Below are positions 16,313 to 25,980 of a DNA stretch of 46,802 bases, in pieces (within the stretch, counting starts at the first letter, position 1; each line of letters opens with the position of its first letter). The notes beneath the pieces are model-generated. The model saw only the letters and a program-made list of their open reading frames with translations. It was not told the DNA's origin and searched no databases. Source of the stretch: Desulfobacteraceae bacterium (GTDB taxonomy: Bacteria > Desulfobacterota > Desulfobacteria > Desulfobacterales > Desulfosalsimonadaceae); NCBI GenBank assembly GCA_003599885.1, contig QZKW01000006.1, positions 1 to 46,802 of the forward strand, read 5' to 3'. The position numbers and the translations under genes are program-made.

Positions 16313-16963
16313 TTAGGCGCTTTGCTTTTTTCCGAGAATAGACCAATAGAGCTTGAGCCCCATGATGCGAAAGTATTCAATGTCCTGGATATCGCATCCG
16401 GACCCGCGAACAAGTTGCGCATAATCATGAACAGGATGCAATGCTGCTTCGGTGGTTACGCTATAAAACAGAATGGCAAGATACCAGTTTAATTTCTGTA
16501 ATAGTCCCGCAACCCCTTTTTCCGGAAGCATAAATTCGCCTACAGCAAAATATCCTCCCGGTTTGACGAGGGCAGCCAGATGATTTGCCACTTCATCCAC
16601 CCGTTTTTCAGGAAACACATTCAGGAAAAAATTGGCCAAAACCATATCGTATTTTTCTGTATCCTGCATGTTGAAAATATCATCATTAATGCATTCCATG
16701 GAACCGCTGATGTCCGCGCACTTATCCAGCCGGGCGTTTAAATGCTTGAGCATGGTTGCTGAAAGATCCACCGCCGTCACATCAACCCCCATTTGTGCGG
16801 CCCGGATCGCTTCGGTCCCATGTCCGGCGCCTGCCACTAGCAGCTTTTGACCGGGCTTCAAATGCTTCAACATGGTTGACTTGCACCTCGGGATTCGCCC
16901 TAAGCTATAGATATTCCCGGTGAATTCATATTGAAACCCGACCCACTTATACCCATCTTTCAT
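16313..16963 (-). CDS. Class I SAM-dependent methyltransferase
   Basis: A 216-residue cytosolic enzyme. Motif I is LLVAGAGHGTEAIRAA at residues 41-56, the acidic residue of motif II is in VTAVDLS near 62-68, and the FNMQDTEKYDMVLANFFLN block near 100 is motif IV. The substrate is unknown; the C-terminal part (LYWSILGKK near the end) has hydrophobic patches that may contact membranes or a lipid substrate. AGAGGA lies before the ATG. Its 3' third is duplicated at 14337-14588. Confidence 0.92.
   Translation of the reverse strand: MKDGYKWVGFQYEFTGNIYSLGRIPRCKSTMLKHLKPGQKLLVAGAGHGTEAIRAAQMGVDVTAVDLSATMLKHLNARLDKCADISGSMECINDDIFNMQDTEKYDMVLANFFLNVFPEKRVDEVANHLAALVKPGGYFAVGEFMLPEKGVAGLLQKLNWYLAILFYSVTTEAALHPVHDYAQLVRGSGCDIQDIEYFRIMGLKLYWSILGKKQSA
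16321..16558 (-). repeat. Direct repeat, copy 2 (pairs with 14351-14588)
   Basis: The 3' end of the intact methyltransferase gene, about 90 percent identical to copy 1. Confidence 0.85.
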
Positions 16964-17118
16964 GTTAAATCCTCTTTTTAAATGAATCTGTGTTTACTTG
17001 TGCCGCCGGTAAGCAGGGTTGCAGCGACGGTGGCAGCCAGCGTCCCGTTAGCGAACTGAGCCCCGCGGCTACGGCAGGAAGTTGCTGGAACCGTCGATGC
17101 ACCCGATGGGAGTATACC

Positions 17119-17298
17119 ATGAAACAAACAGAAGTAAATTGATTTGCCAAACGCTATCAACGTCACCTGAAATTACTCTATATTCAAGGCAAGCCTCAGA
17201 AAACCATTGATGCTTATTTTCGGCCTGTCCGCCGGGTCCGCAGTTATTTTGATGGCTGTCCCGGCAAATTATGCGGCCCCATAAATCTGCATGAATAG
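17119..17298 (+). pseudogene. Remnant of a tyrosine recombinase (phage-integrase N-terminal domain)
   Basis: From an ATG with GGGAG upstream the frame reads MKQTEVN, a TGA stop (17140-17142), then FAKRYQRHLKLLYIQGKPQK, TIDAYFRPVRRVRSYFDGCP and a TAG at 17296. This matches the SAM-like N-terminal domain of tyrosine recombinases (a typical text is QGKSQKTIDAYSRAVRR), of the kind often carried with IS91-like elements. The catalytic domain is absent. The rest of the 389-base gap (16964-17352) is GC-rich sequence before the ATG in which I see no further gene. Confidence 0.75.
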
Positions 17299-17352
17299 GC
17301 TTGCTCCTCATCATTCATCATGTTATTTCTACAAATTTTTTGGAGTCATAAC

Positions 17353-18987
17353 ATGATCCACCTGACGAATATCACCAAACAGCATGGAGATCGAATTCTT
17401 TTTAAAAATGCAAGCTTACAGATCCAGGCCGGTTCGCGCACCGGACTGGTCGGTCCCAATGGGGCCGGTAAAACAACCCTCTTCCGCCTGATTACCGGAA
17501 CGGAGGCCGCTGACAGCGGCGATATCTCCTGCAGAAAAAAAATAAATGTCGGGTATTTCTCCCAGGATGTGGGGGACATGTCCGGCCGGTCAGCCCTTGA
17601 AGAGGTCATGTCTGAATCCGGGGATGTGGTTCGTCTGGGTCATGAGATCCGTGAAATGGAAATCGCCATGGCCACCCCGATGAGTGATGATGACATGGCG
17701 GCACTTCTTGAACGATACGGCAATGCCGTGGAGGAATTTGAACATCAAGGCGGCTACGACCTGGAATCCCGGGCCCAGGCAGTGCTGACCGGCCTTGGTA
17801 TCGGCCCGGACGATTATAACCATCCGGTGGAGTCATTCAGCGGCGGCTGGAAAATGCGGATTGCCCTGGCAAAGATACTGACGTTGAATCCGGAGGTTCT
17901 CCTGCTTGACGAACCCACCAATCATCTGGACGTGGAATCGATTGTCTGGCTGGAAGAATGGCTTGCCGGTGAATTCAAAGGCGCGCTTCTCATGACCTGC
18001 CATGATCATGATTTTATGAACCGGATCGTTCACCGGATTATCGAAGTGGCCAACAAAACCATAACCACCTACTCCGGAAACTACGATTTTTACTTGCGTG
18101 AACGTGAAATCAGGAGAGAACAGCTTCAGGCCAGTTTTCGCCGCCAGCAGGAAATGCTGGCCAAAGAAGAGGATTTTATCAATCGTTTTGCAGCGCGTGT
18201 TTCACATGCCGCCCAGGTACAGTCCCGCATTAAAAAACTGGAAAAAATCGAACGCATCGAATTGCCTCCGGAACAAAAAATCATCAGATTTGAGTTTGCC
18301 GATCCACCACGCACCGGAGATGATGTCGTTCGTATAAAAAACCTGGGCAAAACATGGCCCCTGCCGGATGGCGGAACAAAATCGGTGTTTGGCGGGATTT
18401 CCGGCGTGATCAGTCGCCAGGAGAAGATTGCGGTGGTGGGTGTCAATGGGGCCGGCAAGTCAACCTTTCTTAAAGTTCTGGCAGAACAAACCGAAGCCAC
18501 AACCGGTACGACCCGGATAGGGGCCAATGTCGCCCCGGGCTATTTCAGTCAGCATGCCATGGATATTCTTGATCCCCAAAAAACCGTGTTTGAAACCGTT
18601 GCCGATACCATTCCGGAAGCAGGCATCGGCGTGGTGCGCAATCTGTGTGCCGCCTTTCTCTTTCAGGGAGACGACGTTGATAAGCGGATCAGTATTCTCT
18701 CGGGTGGCGAAAAAAGCCGGATTGTCCTGGCGACATTGCTTGCCCGCCCCCTTAATTTCCTGATATTGGACGAACCCACCAACCATCTGGACATCCAGTC
18801 CCGGGAGATTCTTTTAGCGGCCCTGCAAAAATTTACCGGCACGGTGGTTCTGGTCAGCCATGACAGATATTTCCTCCGGTCCCTCGTAGGGCGTGTCTTT
18901 GAGATAGACCACGGGGAAATGATCATTTATGAGGGAAATTATGAATATTATCTGTCCAAAACAAGTAAAGATCGCCGGATTCAGTAG
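17353..18987 (+). CDS. ABC-F family ATPase (ribosome-associated)
   Basis: A 544-residue protein with two fused ABC domains and no membrane part. Domain 1: Walker A GPNGAGKTT near residue 36, signature FSGGWKMRIALA, Walker B LLLDEPTNHLD. Domain 2: Walker A GVNGAGKST near 362, signature LSGGEKSRIVLA, Walker B LILDEPTNHLD. Between them lies the charged, helical linker (P-site tRNA interaction motif region) with many Arg and Lys. Length fits EttA/YbiT-type translation factors; there is no Uup-type C-terminal coiled coil. The ATG at 17353 has TTGGAG upstream; an in-frame ATG at 17320 lacks one. The exact subfamily, and whether it protects against antibiotics, cannot be told. Confidence 0.94.
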   Translation: MIHLTNITKQHGDRILFKNASLQIQAGSRTGLVGPNGAGKTTLFRLITGTEAADSGDISCRKKINVGYFSQDVGDMSGRSALEEVMSESGDVVRLGHEIREMEIAMATPMSDDDMAALLERYGNAVEEFEHQGGYDLESRAQAVLTGLGIGPDDYNHPVESFSGGWKMRIALAKILTLNPEVLLLDEPTNHLDVESIVWLEEWLAGEFKGALLMTCHDHDFMNRIVHRIIEVANKTITTYSGNYDFYLREREIRREQLQASFRRQQEMLAKEEDFINRFAARVSHAAQVQSRIKKLEKIERIELPPEQKIIRFEFADPPRTGDDVVRIKNLGKTWPLPDGGTKSVFGGISGVISRQEKIAVVGVNGAGKSTFLKVLAEQTEATTGTTRIGANVAPGYFSQHAMDILDPQKTVFETVADTIPEAGIGVVRNLCAAFLFQGDDVDKRISILSGGEKSRIVLATLLARPLNFLILDEPTNHLDIQSREILLAALQKFTGTVVLVSHDRYFLRSLVGRVFEIDHGEMIIYEGNYEYYLSKTSKDRRIQ

Positions 18988-19035
18988 TTTAAGCCGTATC
19001 TTAACTAATTGAAATAATAATAAATAGCTAAAAAG

Positions 19036-19152
19036 ATGAAGCAGACATATCCTTTAAGGATTCTCCGTTTTTGCCCGAAATGCGGATCACCACGATTGAA
19101 AATTGCCGGTGACCATTCGTTAAACTGCAAATCATTCGGGTTTCATTTTTAG
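19036..19152 (+). pseudogene. Truncated zinc-ribbon N-terminus of a Nudix-type protein
   Basis: A 38-codon frame: MKQTYPLRILRFCPKCGSPR and then a degenerate second knuckle (NCKSFGFHF) ending at TAG. Nudix hydrolases with an N-terminal zinc ribbon start with FCPKCGS...C..CGFHF. Here the second Cys pair has lost one Cys and the Nudix domain is missing; the next gene (minus strand) begins 18 bases on. It may be a remnant cut by rearrangement. Confidence 0.45.
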
Positions 19153-19170
19153 ATCAATGCATGCCTATAT

Positions 19171-20349
19171 CTATCGCTGGTCCATGGGTACAAATGCGCA
19201 TTCGTCAGGTCCGCAATAATCGCCGACATAAGCGGACGACGGCCGGTAAAGCGCCGGCTTCGGTGCGGCGCCGGCGAACTGCTCTTCAATCACGTGGGCG
19301 GTCCAGCCGGCAATTCTTGAAATTGCGAACACCGGCGTGAACAGGTCAATGGGAATTCCCATGGAATAATATACCGATGCGCTGTAAAAATCGACATTGG
19401 GATAAATGTCGATGCCTTTGCGCGCCTTGAACGCGGCTTTGGTCTTTTCTTCAAGAACGGTGGACAATTCATACCATTTGGTATTGTGAATCCGCTCACC
19501 TAACTGTTTCGACATGGGGGCCAGAATCAGCGCCCGGGGATCCCCGTTTTTGTATACCGCGTGCCCGAGGCCCATGATCAGTCCCCCGCTGTCAAGTGCG
19601 TGATTAACATAATTTTCAATAGCATCAATGGAATCGATGGTGATGAGCATCTCCATGACCCGGGAATTGGCGCCGCCGTGCAATTCACCTGACAATGACC
19701 CGACGGCTGCTGAAACGGCTGCGTACATATGCGCCCGGGTGGAGGCCACTTCGCGTGCGGCAAAGGTCGAGGCATTAAATGAATGTTCGGCGTGCAGCAC
19801 CAGACAAATATCAAAATCCCGGGCAGTCTGATCCTCGGGTTTTTCGCCGGTGAGCATATAAAGAAAATTGGCGGCATGGTTTAAATTCGTGTCTGGCGGC
19901 ACCGGCTCCATTCCGTTTCGTATGCGATCCCAGGCGGCCACAATGGTGGGAATCTTCGCCACCAGTTTGACAGCGATATCCTCGGTGTTGTCCTTTGTCA
20001 ATTTGGCCGCATCCGGATCATGATTCGCCAGCATGGCAATGGCCGCCTGAAGAACATCCATGGGAAGCGCGGTTTTGGGGCGGGTTTTAAGCGCCGCTAT
20101 CAATGTTTCAGGTATTGCGCGTTCGGACGCCAGGCGTTGGCTTAAGATCTTTAATTGCGCCTGGCTGGGAAGCTTTTCAAACAGCAGAAGATGGACCAGT
20201 TCTTCATAGGTAGTATTTTTTGCGAGATCCGTAATCAGATAGCCTCTGTAAATCAGTTTGCTGGCATCACTGTCAACATGGCTGATTTTGGTGCTGGCTA
20301 CGGTTACCCCTCTTAAGCCGGTATTGATAATGCTGTTGGTCTCGCTCAT
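19171..20349 (-). CDS. gltA: Citrate synthase
   Basis: A 392-residue enzyme that condenses acetyl-CoA and oxaloacetate to citrate. Catalytic blocks are visible: SGELHGGANSRV (first His), GLGHAVYKNGDPRA (second His), and VDFYSASVYYSMGIP (Asp). The length and the short N-terminus fit the small dimeric, Si-type form shared with 2-methylcitrate synthases; the surrounding TCA genes favour citrate. AAGGAG lies eight bases before the ATG. It is the second gene of a leftward pair with fumarase (39-base gap), set back to back with the aconitase operon. Confidence 0.93.
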   Translation of the reverse strand: MSETNSIINTGLRGVTVASTKISHVDSDASKLIYRGYLITDLAKNTTYEELVHLLLFEKLPSQAQLKILSQRLASERAIPETLIAALKTRPKTALPMDVLQAAIAMLANHDPDAAKLTKDNTEDIAVKLVAKIPTIVAAWDRIRNGMEPVPPDTNLNHAANFLYMLTGEKPEDQTARDFDICLVLHAEHSFNASTFAAREVASTRAHMYAAVSAAVGSLSGELHGGANSRVMEMLITIDSIDAIENYVNHALDSGGLIMGLGHAVYKNGDPRALILAPMSKQLGERIHNTKWYELSTVLEEKTKAAFKARKGIDIYPNVDFYSASVYYSMGIPIDLFTPVFAISRIAGWTAHVIEEQFAGAAPKPALYRPSSAYVGDYCGPDECAFVPMDQR

Positions 20350-20388
20350 CTTCGCGTCTCCTTGTTTGCTGGCTATTCCTGAGTTTTT

Positions 20389-21789
20389 TTATATCTTTTC
20401 CTCATCCGGTCCCTGATATAAAATCGGATATAGGATACGCATCAGGTCCGCTTTCGGCAACAAATTTTCTGAAAGGGCGACCTCTTCGATACTCTGTTTG
20501 CTTTCATACGCCTTTCCCGCAATGACGGCAGCCCGGTCATAGCCGATATGCGGGACCAGGTTGGTGACAATGGCAAGACTTTTTTGAATGTTTTCGGCGC
20601 ATTTTTGCTCATTGGCCGTTATTTTCGCCACGCACTTGTCTGTTAAAACCAGAGACGCGTTTGCCATTAGTTCGATAGAGGTGAGCAGATTGTAGGCGAT
20701 GACCGGCAGCATGGTGTTAAGCTCGAAATATCCCCCCAGGCCGCCGATGGTGATGGCTGCGTCATGGCCGATCACCTGGGCACAAACCTGAATCATTGTC
20801 TCCGGAATGACCGGATTGATTTTACCGGGCATGATGGATGATCCGGGTTGCAGCGAAGGAAGGTTGATTTCTCCCAGGCCGCATCGCGGACCGGATGCCA
20901 GTAAGCGGATATCGTTTGAGATTTTCATTAAGCTGACGGCAATGGTTTTTAAAATCGCGCTTGCCTCCACGGCGGTATCCATCGCGCTTTGCGATTCGAA
21001 GTGATTGGGCGATTCGTAAAACGGCATTCCCGTCTCATGGGCGATTAAGGCAATCACCTGTCCGGCAAAATTCGGATGGGCATTCAATCCCGTTCCCACG
21101 GCTGTCCCGCCGAGCGCCAGCCGGCAGAGACGGTCAGTCACACCTTCCAGTCGCCGGAGTGCAAGCTCCACCTGTGCGGAATATCCGGAAAATTCCTGGC
21201 CCAGCGTCATAACAACCGCATCCTGGAGATGGGTCCTGCCAATTTTTTGGATGGATGCGAATTGTTTTGCCTTTTGATTCAGCGCATCACGGAGTGACGT
21301 TAAGGCCGGGACAAGTCTTTTGCGGATAAGGTTTAACGCAGCGATATGAATGGCGGAAGGGATCACATCGTTGCTGGATTGGCAGCAGTTGACATCATCA
21401 TTGGGATGAACGGGGCCCTTGGTGTTTTTGGTTCCGGTCAAAATTTCATTGGCCCGGGTGGCGATGACTTCATTCATGTTCATGTTGGTGGACGTGCCGG
21501 AACCGGTCTGAAACACATCCACTACAAAATCATTGTCATGCTTTCCTTTCATCACTTCTGTAGCGGCTTCGGCAATGGCCCGGGCGGCGTCGGAGTGGAT
21601 CAGCCCCAGTTTTTCATTGGCCTGGGCGGCACATTTTTTAATCAGCGCCAGGGTTTGGAAAAAGATTACCGGGAATTTAAGCTGAGAAATGGGGAAGTTT
21701 TCCCTGGCCCGCTGGGTTTGGGCCCCGAAATAGGCGTTTGCCGGTACAAGAACCGTTCCCAGGCTGTCTTTTTCTTCACGAAAATCCAT
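20389..21789 (-). CDS. fumC: Class II fumarate hydratase
   Basis: A 466-residue, iron-free fumarase interconverting fumarate and malate. The superfamily signature GSSIMPGKINPVIPE is intact, as are the TGSGTSTNMNMNEV block near residue 98, the SSNDVIPSAIH block and the GRTHLQDAV block with its catalytic residues. Normal length (E. coli FumC is 467). AAAGGGGA lies before the ATG. It is the first gene of the fumC-gltA pair, and diverges from acnA across a 241-base AT-rich gap. Aspartate ammonia-lyase is a paralogue, but the context favours fumarase. Confidence 0.94.
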   Translation of the reverse strand: MDFREEKDSLGTVLVPANAYFGAQTQRARENFPISQLKFPVIFFQTLALIKKCAAQANEKLGLIHSDAARAIAEAATEVMKGKHDNDFVVDVFQTGSGTSTNMNMNEVIATRANEILTGTKNTKGPVHPNDDVNCCQSSNDVIPSAIHIAALNLIRKRLVPALTSLRDALNQKAKQFASIQKIGRTHLQDAVVMTLGQEFSGYSAQVELALRRLEGVTDRLCRLALGGTAVGTGLNAHPNFAGQVIALIAHETGMPFYESPNHFESQSAMDTAVEASAILKTIAVSLMKISNDIRLLASGPRCGLGEINLPSLQPGSSIMPGKINPVIPETMIQVCAQVIGHDAAITIGGLGGYFELNTMLPVIAYNLLTSIELMANASLVLTDKCVAKITANEQKCAENIQKSLAIVTNLVPHIGYDRAAVIAGKAYESKQSIEEVALSENLLPKADLMRILYPILYQGPDEEKI

Positions 21790-21871
21790 TCCGTCCCCTT
21801 TCGCGAGCCCCTTGATTCGAATAAAAATGGATTTAAAAAATCTTGAAAATTATTGATAATATTTTGATAAA

Positions 21872-21919
21872 TCGAAATTTTGGTTTGATTTTTTTCAATG
21901 GCGATTAAATCAATTTCGA
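21872..21919. promoter_or_regulatory. Inverted repeat between divergent fumC and acnA
   Basis: TCGAAATT (21872-21879) and AATTTCGA (21912-21919) are perfect inverted arms 32 bases apart, with inner GATTT/AAATC complementarity. They lie in the AT-rich divergent promoter region and may be an operator. No factor is identified. Confidence 0.3.
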
Positions 21920-22030
21920 GAAGACTTGTTTCATTTTTATTTTTTCCTTGGTATTCATAAAGTAATATATCAGTGTTCGTTTGTCCACTTCTTAACCGTA
22001 TAAAATCTGATTTTAGGGGTGAGAAAATCC

Positions 22031-24832
22031 ATGGCCGCGAAAAACACATTCCAAACCCGGGACACACTGACCGTTGACGGCAATTCCTTCACTTACTTCA
22101 GTCTGAACAAACTGGCAGATCAGCTTCAGGTTGATTTGAAACAGCTCCCCATCAGTATTCGTATCCTTATAGAGAACCTTCTCCGCCACGAAGACGGCAA
22201 ACTGGTTACCCGATCTCATATCGAGGCCTTAGCCCGCTGGTCTCCTGCGCCGGAAACATCAAGTGAAATACCCTATCTGCCCGCCCGAGTATTGATGCAG
22301 GATTTCACCGGCGTACCGGCGGTTGTGGATTTGGCGGCCATGCGGGACGCGCTGGCCCGGATGGGTGGCGACCCGAAACTGATTAACCCCCGGATACCGG
22401 TCCATCTGGTCGTCGACCATTCCGTCCAGGTGGACCGGTTCGGAACAACAGGCTCATTCGCCTATAATGCTGAAAAGGAATTTGAGCGAAACCGCGAGCG
22501 TTACACTTTTTTAAAGTGGGGCCAGAAAAGCTTTGAAAATTTTAATGTGGTTCCGCCGGCAACCGGCATCTGTCACCAGGTAAACCTGGAATATTTAGCG
22601 CAGGTGGTAATGACAAGTGTCCATAACGGCGAAAAATGGATATACCCCGACACCCTTTTGGGTCTGGATTCCCACACCACCATGATTAACGGCATTGGTG
22701 TGCTGGGCTGGGGTGTCGGCGGTATTGAGGCCGAAGCGGTCATGCTGGGACAGCCCTATTACATGCTGACACCGGAAGTCATCGGATTTAAACTGACCGG
22801 CCGCCTGCCGGAAAATACCACCGCGACGGACCTGGTGCTGACCATTACTCAGATTCTGAGAAAGAAAGGAGTGGTCGGAAGGTTTATCGAGTTCTTCGGG
22901 GAGGGGTTAAGCACTTTGACTCTGCCGGATCGCGCCACCATTGCCAATATGACGCCCGAATTCGGCGCTACGACCACCTATTTCCCGGTTGACGGGCAAA
23001 CACTGGATTATCTGGCGTTTACCGGAAGAACCACGGAGCAGGTTCGCCTGATTAAAACGTATCTTAAGACCCAGGGACTGTTCTGGCGCGGGGAGTTGCC
23101 GGCGTTGCAGTTTTCCGAAGTGCTATCTCTTGATTTAAACACGGTTGAGCCTTCAGTGGCCGGTCCCAAACGGCCTCATGACCGTATCCCGTTAAACCGC
23201 GTGAAAGAGGCATTTTTAGATGATTTTAAAAATATCTACAGCAAGGAACAGACCGAATTGTCTCCTCACGGGCGATGGGACGAAGAAGGAGGGGCTTTTA
23301 TTGATCCGGAAACGGCTACCCCGGATTATCTGAACCGTCAACTTGTCTCTCGAAAACCCCTTGATGAGGAAAAGGTTCCGGTCCACAGGCCCTATCTGAG
23401 TTTCTATCTGGATCATGGGTCCGTCGTTATCGCCGCCATTACCAGTTGCACCAATACCTCAAACCCCTCTGTTCTGATCGGCGCCGGTCTGATGGCCAAA
23501 AAAGCCGTGGAGCAAGGCCTGCAGGTCCGGCCGTGGGTCAAAACCAGCCTGGCCCCGGGATCCAAAGTGGTCACCGATTATCTTTCCGCCGCAGGTCTCT
23601 TGCCCTATCTGGAAGCCTTGCGGTTTCATCTGGTAGCTTACGGCTGCACTACCTGCATCGGGAACAGCGGACCGCTGCAATCAGATGTGGCAAAGGTTGT
23701 AGAGGACGCTGACCTGATCGTCGCCTCGGTGTTGAGCGGAAATCGCAATTATGAGGGGCGAATCAACTCAATGACCCGGGCGAATTATCTGGCCTCTCCC
23801 ATGCTCGTGATTGCTTATGCATTGGCCGGCACCATCGATATCAACATGGAAAAAGAACCCCTTGGCCATAATCCCAATAACACCCCGGTATTTTTAAAAG
23901 ACATCTGGCCGAGCCATGAAGAAATTTCAGCTGCCATGAAACATTTAGATCCGGAAATGTTCCGAACGCGATACCGTAATGCCTATGAAGGAGATGAGAA
24001 CTGGAAGAACCTGCCGATAACGGAAAGCGAAAGTTATCAATGGGAGGATCAGTCCACGTATATTAAAAATCCGCCGTTTTTCCAGCAGATGTCGCGGGAT
24101 ATCCCCGATCTTGCCGATGTCAAGTCCGCCCGGGTACTGGCTATGCTGGGGGACACCATTACAACGGACCATATTTCCCCGGCCGGTGCAATCCCCATAG
24201 ATAGCCCCGCTGCCCGGTATCTTACCTTGCAGGGTGTGGCTAAAGAGGATTTTAATTCATACGGATCACGCCGGGGAAACCATGAAGTCATGATGCGCGG
24301 CACGTTCGGCAACATGCATTTAAAGAACCGATTGGCGCCGGATACGGAAGGCGGATGGACCCGGCATCTCCCCACCGGCGAGACGCTTCATATTTATGAT
24401 GCGGCCATGAGATATCAACAGGAAAATACACCCTTGATTGTCATTGCCGGAAAGGAATACGGCTCCGGCAGTTCGCGGGACTGGGCGGCCAAAGGGACCA
24501 TGCTGCTGGGAGTGAAAGCGGTGATCGCGGAAGGTTTTGAACGGATTCACCGGAGCAACCTCGTCGCCATGGGGGTATTGCCGCTCCAGTTTAAGACTGG
24601 AGAAACTGCTCAGTCATTAGGGCTGACCGGAGAGGAAATTTTTTATATTGAAGGCATTTCTGCTGGGTTGTCCCCGAACGGAGACCTGACCGTGCGGGCG
24701 GAAAAAACCGGCGGAAATCAGGTATTGTTTACTGTCATGAACCGCCTGGATTCTGAGGTGGAAGTCGAATATTATCAACATAACGGCATTCTGCCATATG
24801 TTCTGCGGCAGATGATTCAAAACAACATGTGA
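22031..24832 (+). CDS. acnA: Aconitate hydratase A
   Basis: A 933-residue [4Fe-4S] enzyme isomerising citrate to isocitrate. Cluster ligands are visible: ITSCTNTSNPS (first Cys) and CTTCIGN (the Cys pair). DHSVQVD, GSHTTM-like LDSHTTMINGIGVLGWGVGG and the C-terminal swivel domain with GSGSSRDWAAKG are all present. Length matches the AcnA/IRP1 type. The ATG at 22031 follows AGGGGTGAG; a GTG 12 bases earlier falls inside that site. It heads a rightward run: isocitrate dehydrogenase starts six bases after its stop, then lipB, lipA and the 2-oxoglutarate dehydrogenase genes. Confidence 0.97.
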   Translation: MAAKNTFQTRDTLTVDGNSFTYFSLNKLADQLQVDLKQLPISIRILIENLLRHEDGKLVTRSHIEALARWSPAPETSSEIPYLPARVLMQDFTGVPAVVDLAAMRDALARMGGDPKLINPRIPVHLVVDHSVQVDRFGTTGSFAYNAEKEFERNRERYTFLKWGQKSFENFNVVPPATGICHQVNLEYLAQVVMTSVHNGEKWIYPDTLLGLDSHTTMINGIGVLGWGVGGIEAEAVMLGQPYYMLTPEVIGFKLTGRLPENTTATDLVLTITQILRKKGVVGRFIEFFGEGLSTLTLPDRATIANMTPEFGATTTYFPVDGQTLDYLAFTGRTTEQVRLIKTYLKTQGLFWRGELPALQFSEVLSLDLNTVEPSVAGPKRPHDRIPLNRVKEAFLDDFKNIYSKEQTELSPHGRWDEEGGAFIDPETATPDYLNRQLVSRKPLDEEKVPVHRPYLSFYLDHGSVVIAAITSCTNTSNPSVLIGAGLMAKKAVEQGLQVRPWVKTSLAPGSKVVTDYLSAAGLLPYLEALRFHLVAYGCTTCIGNSGPLQSDVAKVVEDADLIVASVLSGNRNYEGRINSMTRANYLASPMLVIAYALAGTIDINMEKEPLGHNPNNTPVFLKDIWPSHEEISAAMKHLDPEMFRTRYRNAYEGDENWKNLPITESESYQWEDQSTYIKNPPFFQQMSRDIPDLADVKSARVLAMLGDTITTDHISPAGAIPIDSPAARYLTLQGVAKEDFNSYGSRRGNHEVMMRGTFGNMHLKNRLAPDTEGGWTRHLPTGETLHIYDAAMRYQQENTPLIVIAGKEYGSGSSRDWAAKGTMLLGVKAVIAEGFERIHRSNLVAMGVLPLQFKTGETAQSLGLTGEEIFYIEGISAGLSPNGDLTVRAEKTGGNQVLFTVMNRLDSEVEVEYYQHNGILPYVLRQMIQNNM

Positions 24833-24838
24833 GGGTTC

Positions 24839-25933
24839 ATGAGACATACCATAACACTTATACCCGGAGACGGTGTCGGCCCGGAAATCGCCCAGGTGGT
24901 AAAAAATTGTGTGTCGGCATTGGGCGTGGACATTGACTGGGATATCCAGCAGGCCGGCGCTTCAGTGATGGAAAAAGAGAAAACACCGCTGCCGGACCGG
25001 GTGCTGGATTCCATTGCGAAAAACAAGGTCGCGCTTAAAGGTCCGGTGGAGACGCCGGTCGGCAAAGGATTTCGAAGCGTCAACGTTCAATTGCGGAAAA
25101 ATCTTGATTTGTTTGCGAACTTAAGACCCTGTAAATATTACGAAGGTGCTCGCAGCCGGATAACCGATCCTTCAGGAATTGATCTGGTCATCGTTCGTGA
25201 AAACACGGAAGATCTCTATGCCGGTATTGAATTCATGGAAAGCTGTGGCGGCGACAATCCCCTGCTCACATTCATTCGCGAGAAAGCAGGCGTGGAACTT
25301 ACCTGCGACACCGGCATAAGCATCAAGCCCATTTCCATCAGCGGTTCTGAACGAATAGCGACCTTTGCATTTGAATATGCGAGAAAATATGGCCGCAAAA
25401 AAGTTACCGGCATTGACAAGGCCAATATCATGAAACTTTCAGATGGCTTGTTCATGAAGGCGGCCGAGGATGTCAGCAAAAAATATCCGGATATCATATA
25501 TGAGCACAAACTGGTTGATAACATGTGCATGCAGCTTGTCCAGTTCCCGGAGAAATATGATGTGCTTGTGCTCCCAAATCTCTATGGTGATATTATATCC
25601 GATCTTGCGGCAGGCCTTATCGGCGGACTCGGCGTCGCACCGGGCGCAAATATGGGGAATGAGTATGCCGTATTTGAGGCGACCCACGGCAGCGCACCGG
25701 ACATTGCCGGCCAGGATAAGGCCAATCCGGTGGGCATGCTTCTGTCTGCGGTCCTGATGCTATCGCACATCAATGAAGCGGATGCTGCCCACCAGCTTGA
25801 ACGGGCTGTCGCAGACGTGGTCCGGGAAGGAGCGTCTGTCACGGGTGATTTGAAAAGCAAAAATGACCTTCGTCCCCCTGTCGGCACCCGGGAGATGGGA
25901 GAGGCGATTGTGAAAAAAATAATCGCTTCATAA
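24839..25933 (+). CDS. Isocitrate dehydrogenase, NAD type (IMDH family)
   Basis: A 364-residue decarboxylating dehydrogenase making 2-oxoglutarate. Blocks: LIPGDGVGPEI at the start, LKGPVETPVGKG near 62, the substrate loop SVNVQLRKNLDLFANLRPCK near 80-100, VREN TED near 121, and the metal-binding DMLYGDI-type region NLYGDIISDLAAGLIGG with GSAPDIAGQDKANP near 282. The short length (versus 416 for E. coli Icd) and the cofactor loop suggest NAD rather than NADP. Isopropylmalate or homoisocitrate dehydrogenase are paralogues; the position between aconitase and the 2-oxoglutarate dehydrogenase genes settles the role. A GGTTT/AAACC hairpin at 25936-25948 follows the stop but has no strong T-run. 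Confidence 0.9.
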   Translation: MRHTITLIPGDGVGPEIAQVVKNCVSALGVDIDWDIQQAGASVMEKEKTPLPDRVLDSIAKNKVALKGPVETPVGKGFRSVNVQLRKNLDLFANLRPCKYYEGARSRITDPSGIDLVIVRENTEDLYAGIEFMESCGGDNPLLTFIREKAGVELTCDTGISIKPISISGSERIATFAFEYARKYGRKKVTGIDKANIMKLSDGLFMKAAEDVSKKYPDIIYEHKLVDNMCMQLVQFPEKYDVLVLPNLYGDIISDLAAGLIGGLGVAPGANMGNEYAVFEATHGSAPDIAGQDKANPVGMLLSAVLMLSHINEADAAHQLERAVADVVREGASVTGDLKSKNDLRPPVGTREMGEAIVKKIIAS

Positions 25934-25980
25934 GCGGTTTCAGAAACCTTAACTTTTAGACAGTTGCAAGTTTTCCGGAT

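Noticed and set aside
21976-22004. Possible -35/-10 promoter for acnA around TATAAA
   Set aside because: The best -35 candidates have wrong spacing or weak match, so no promoter is called.
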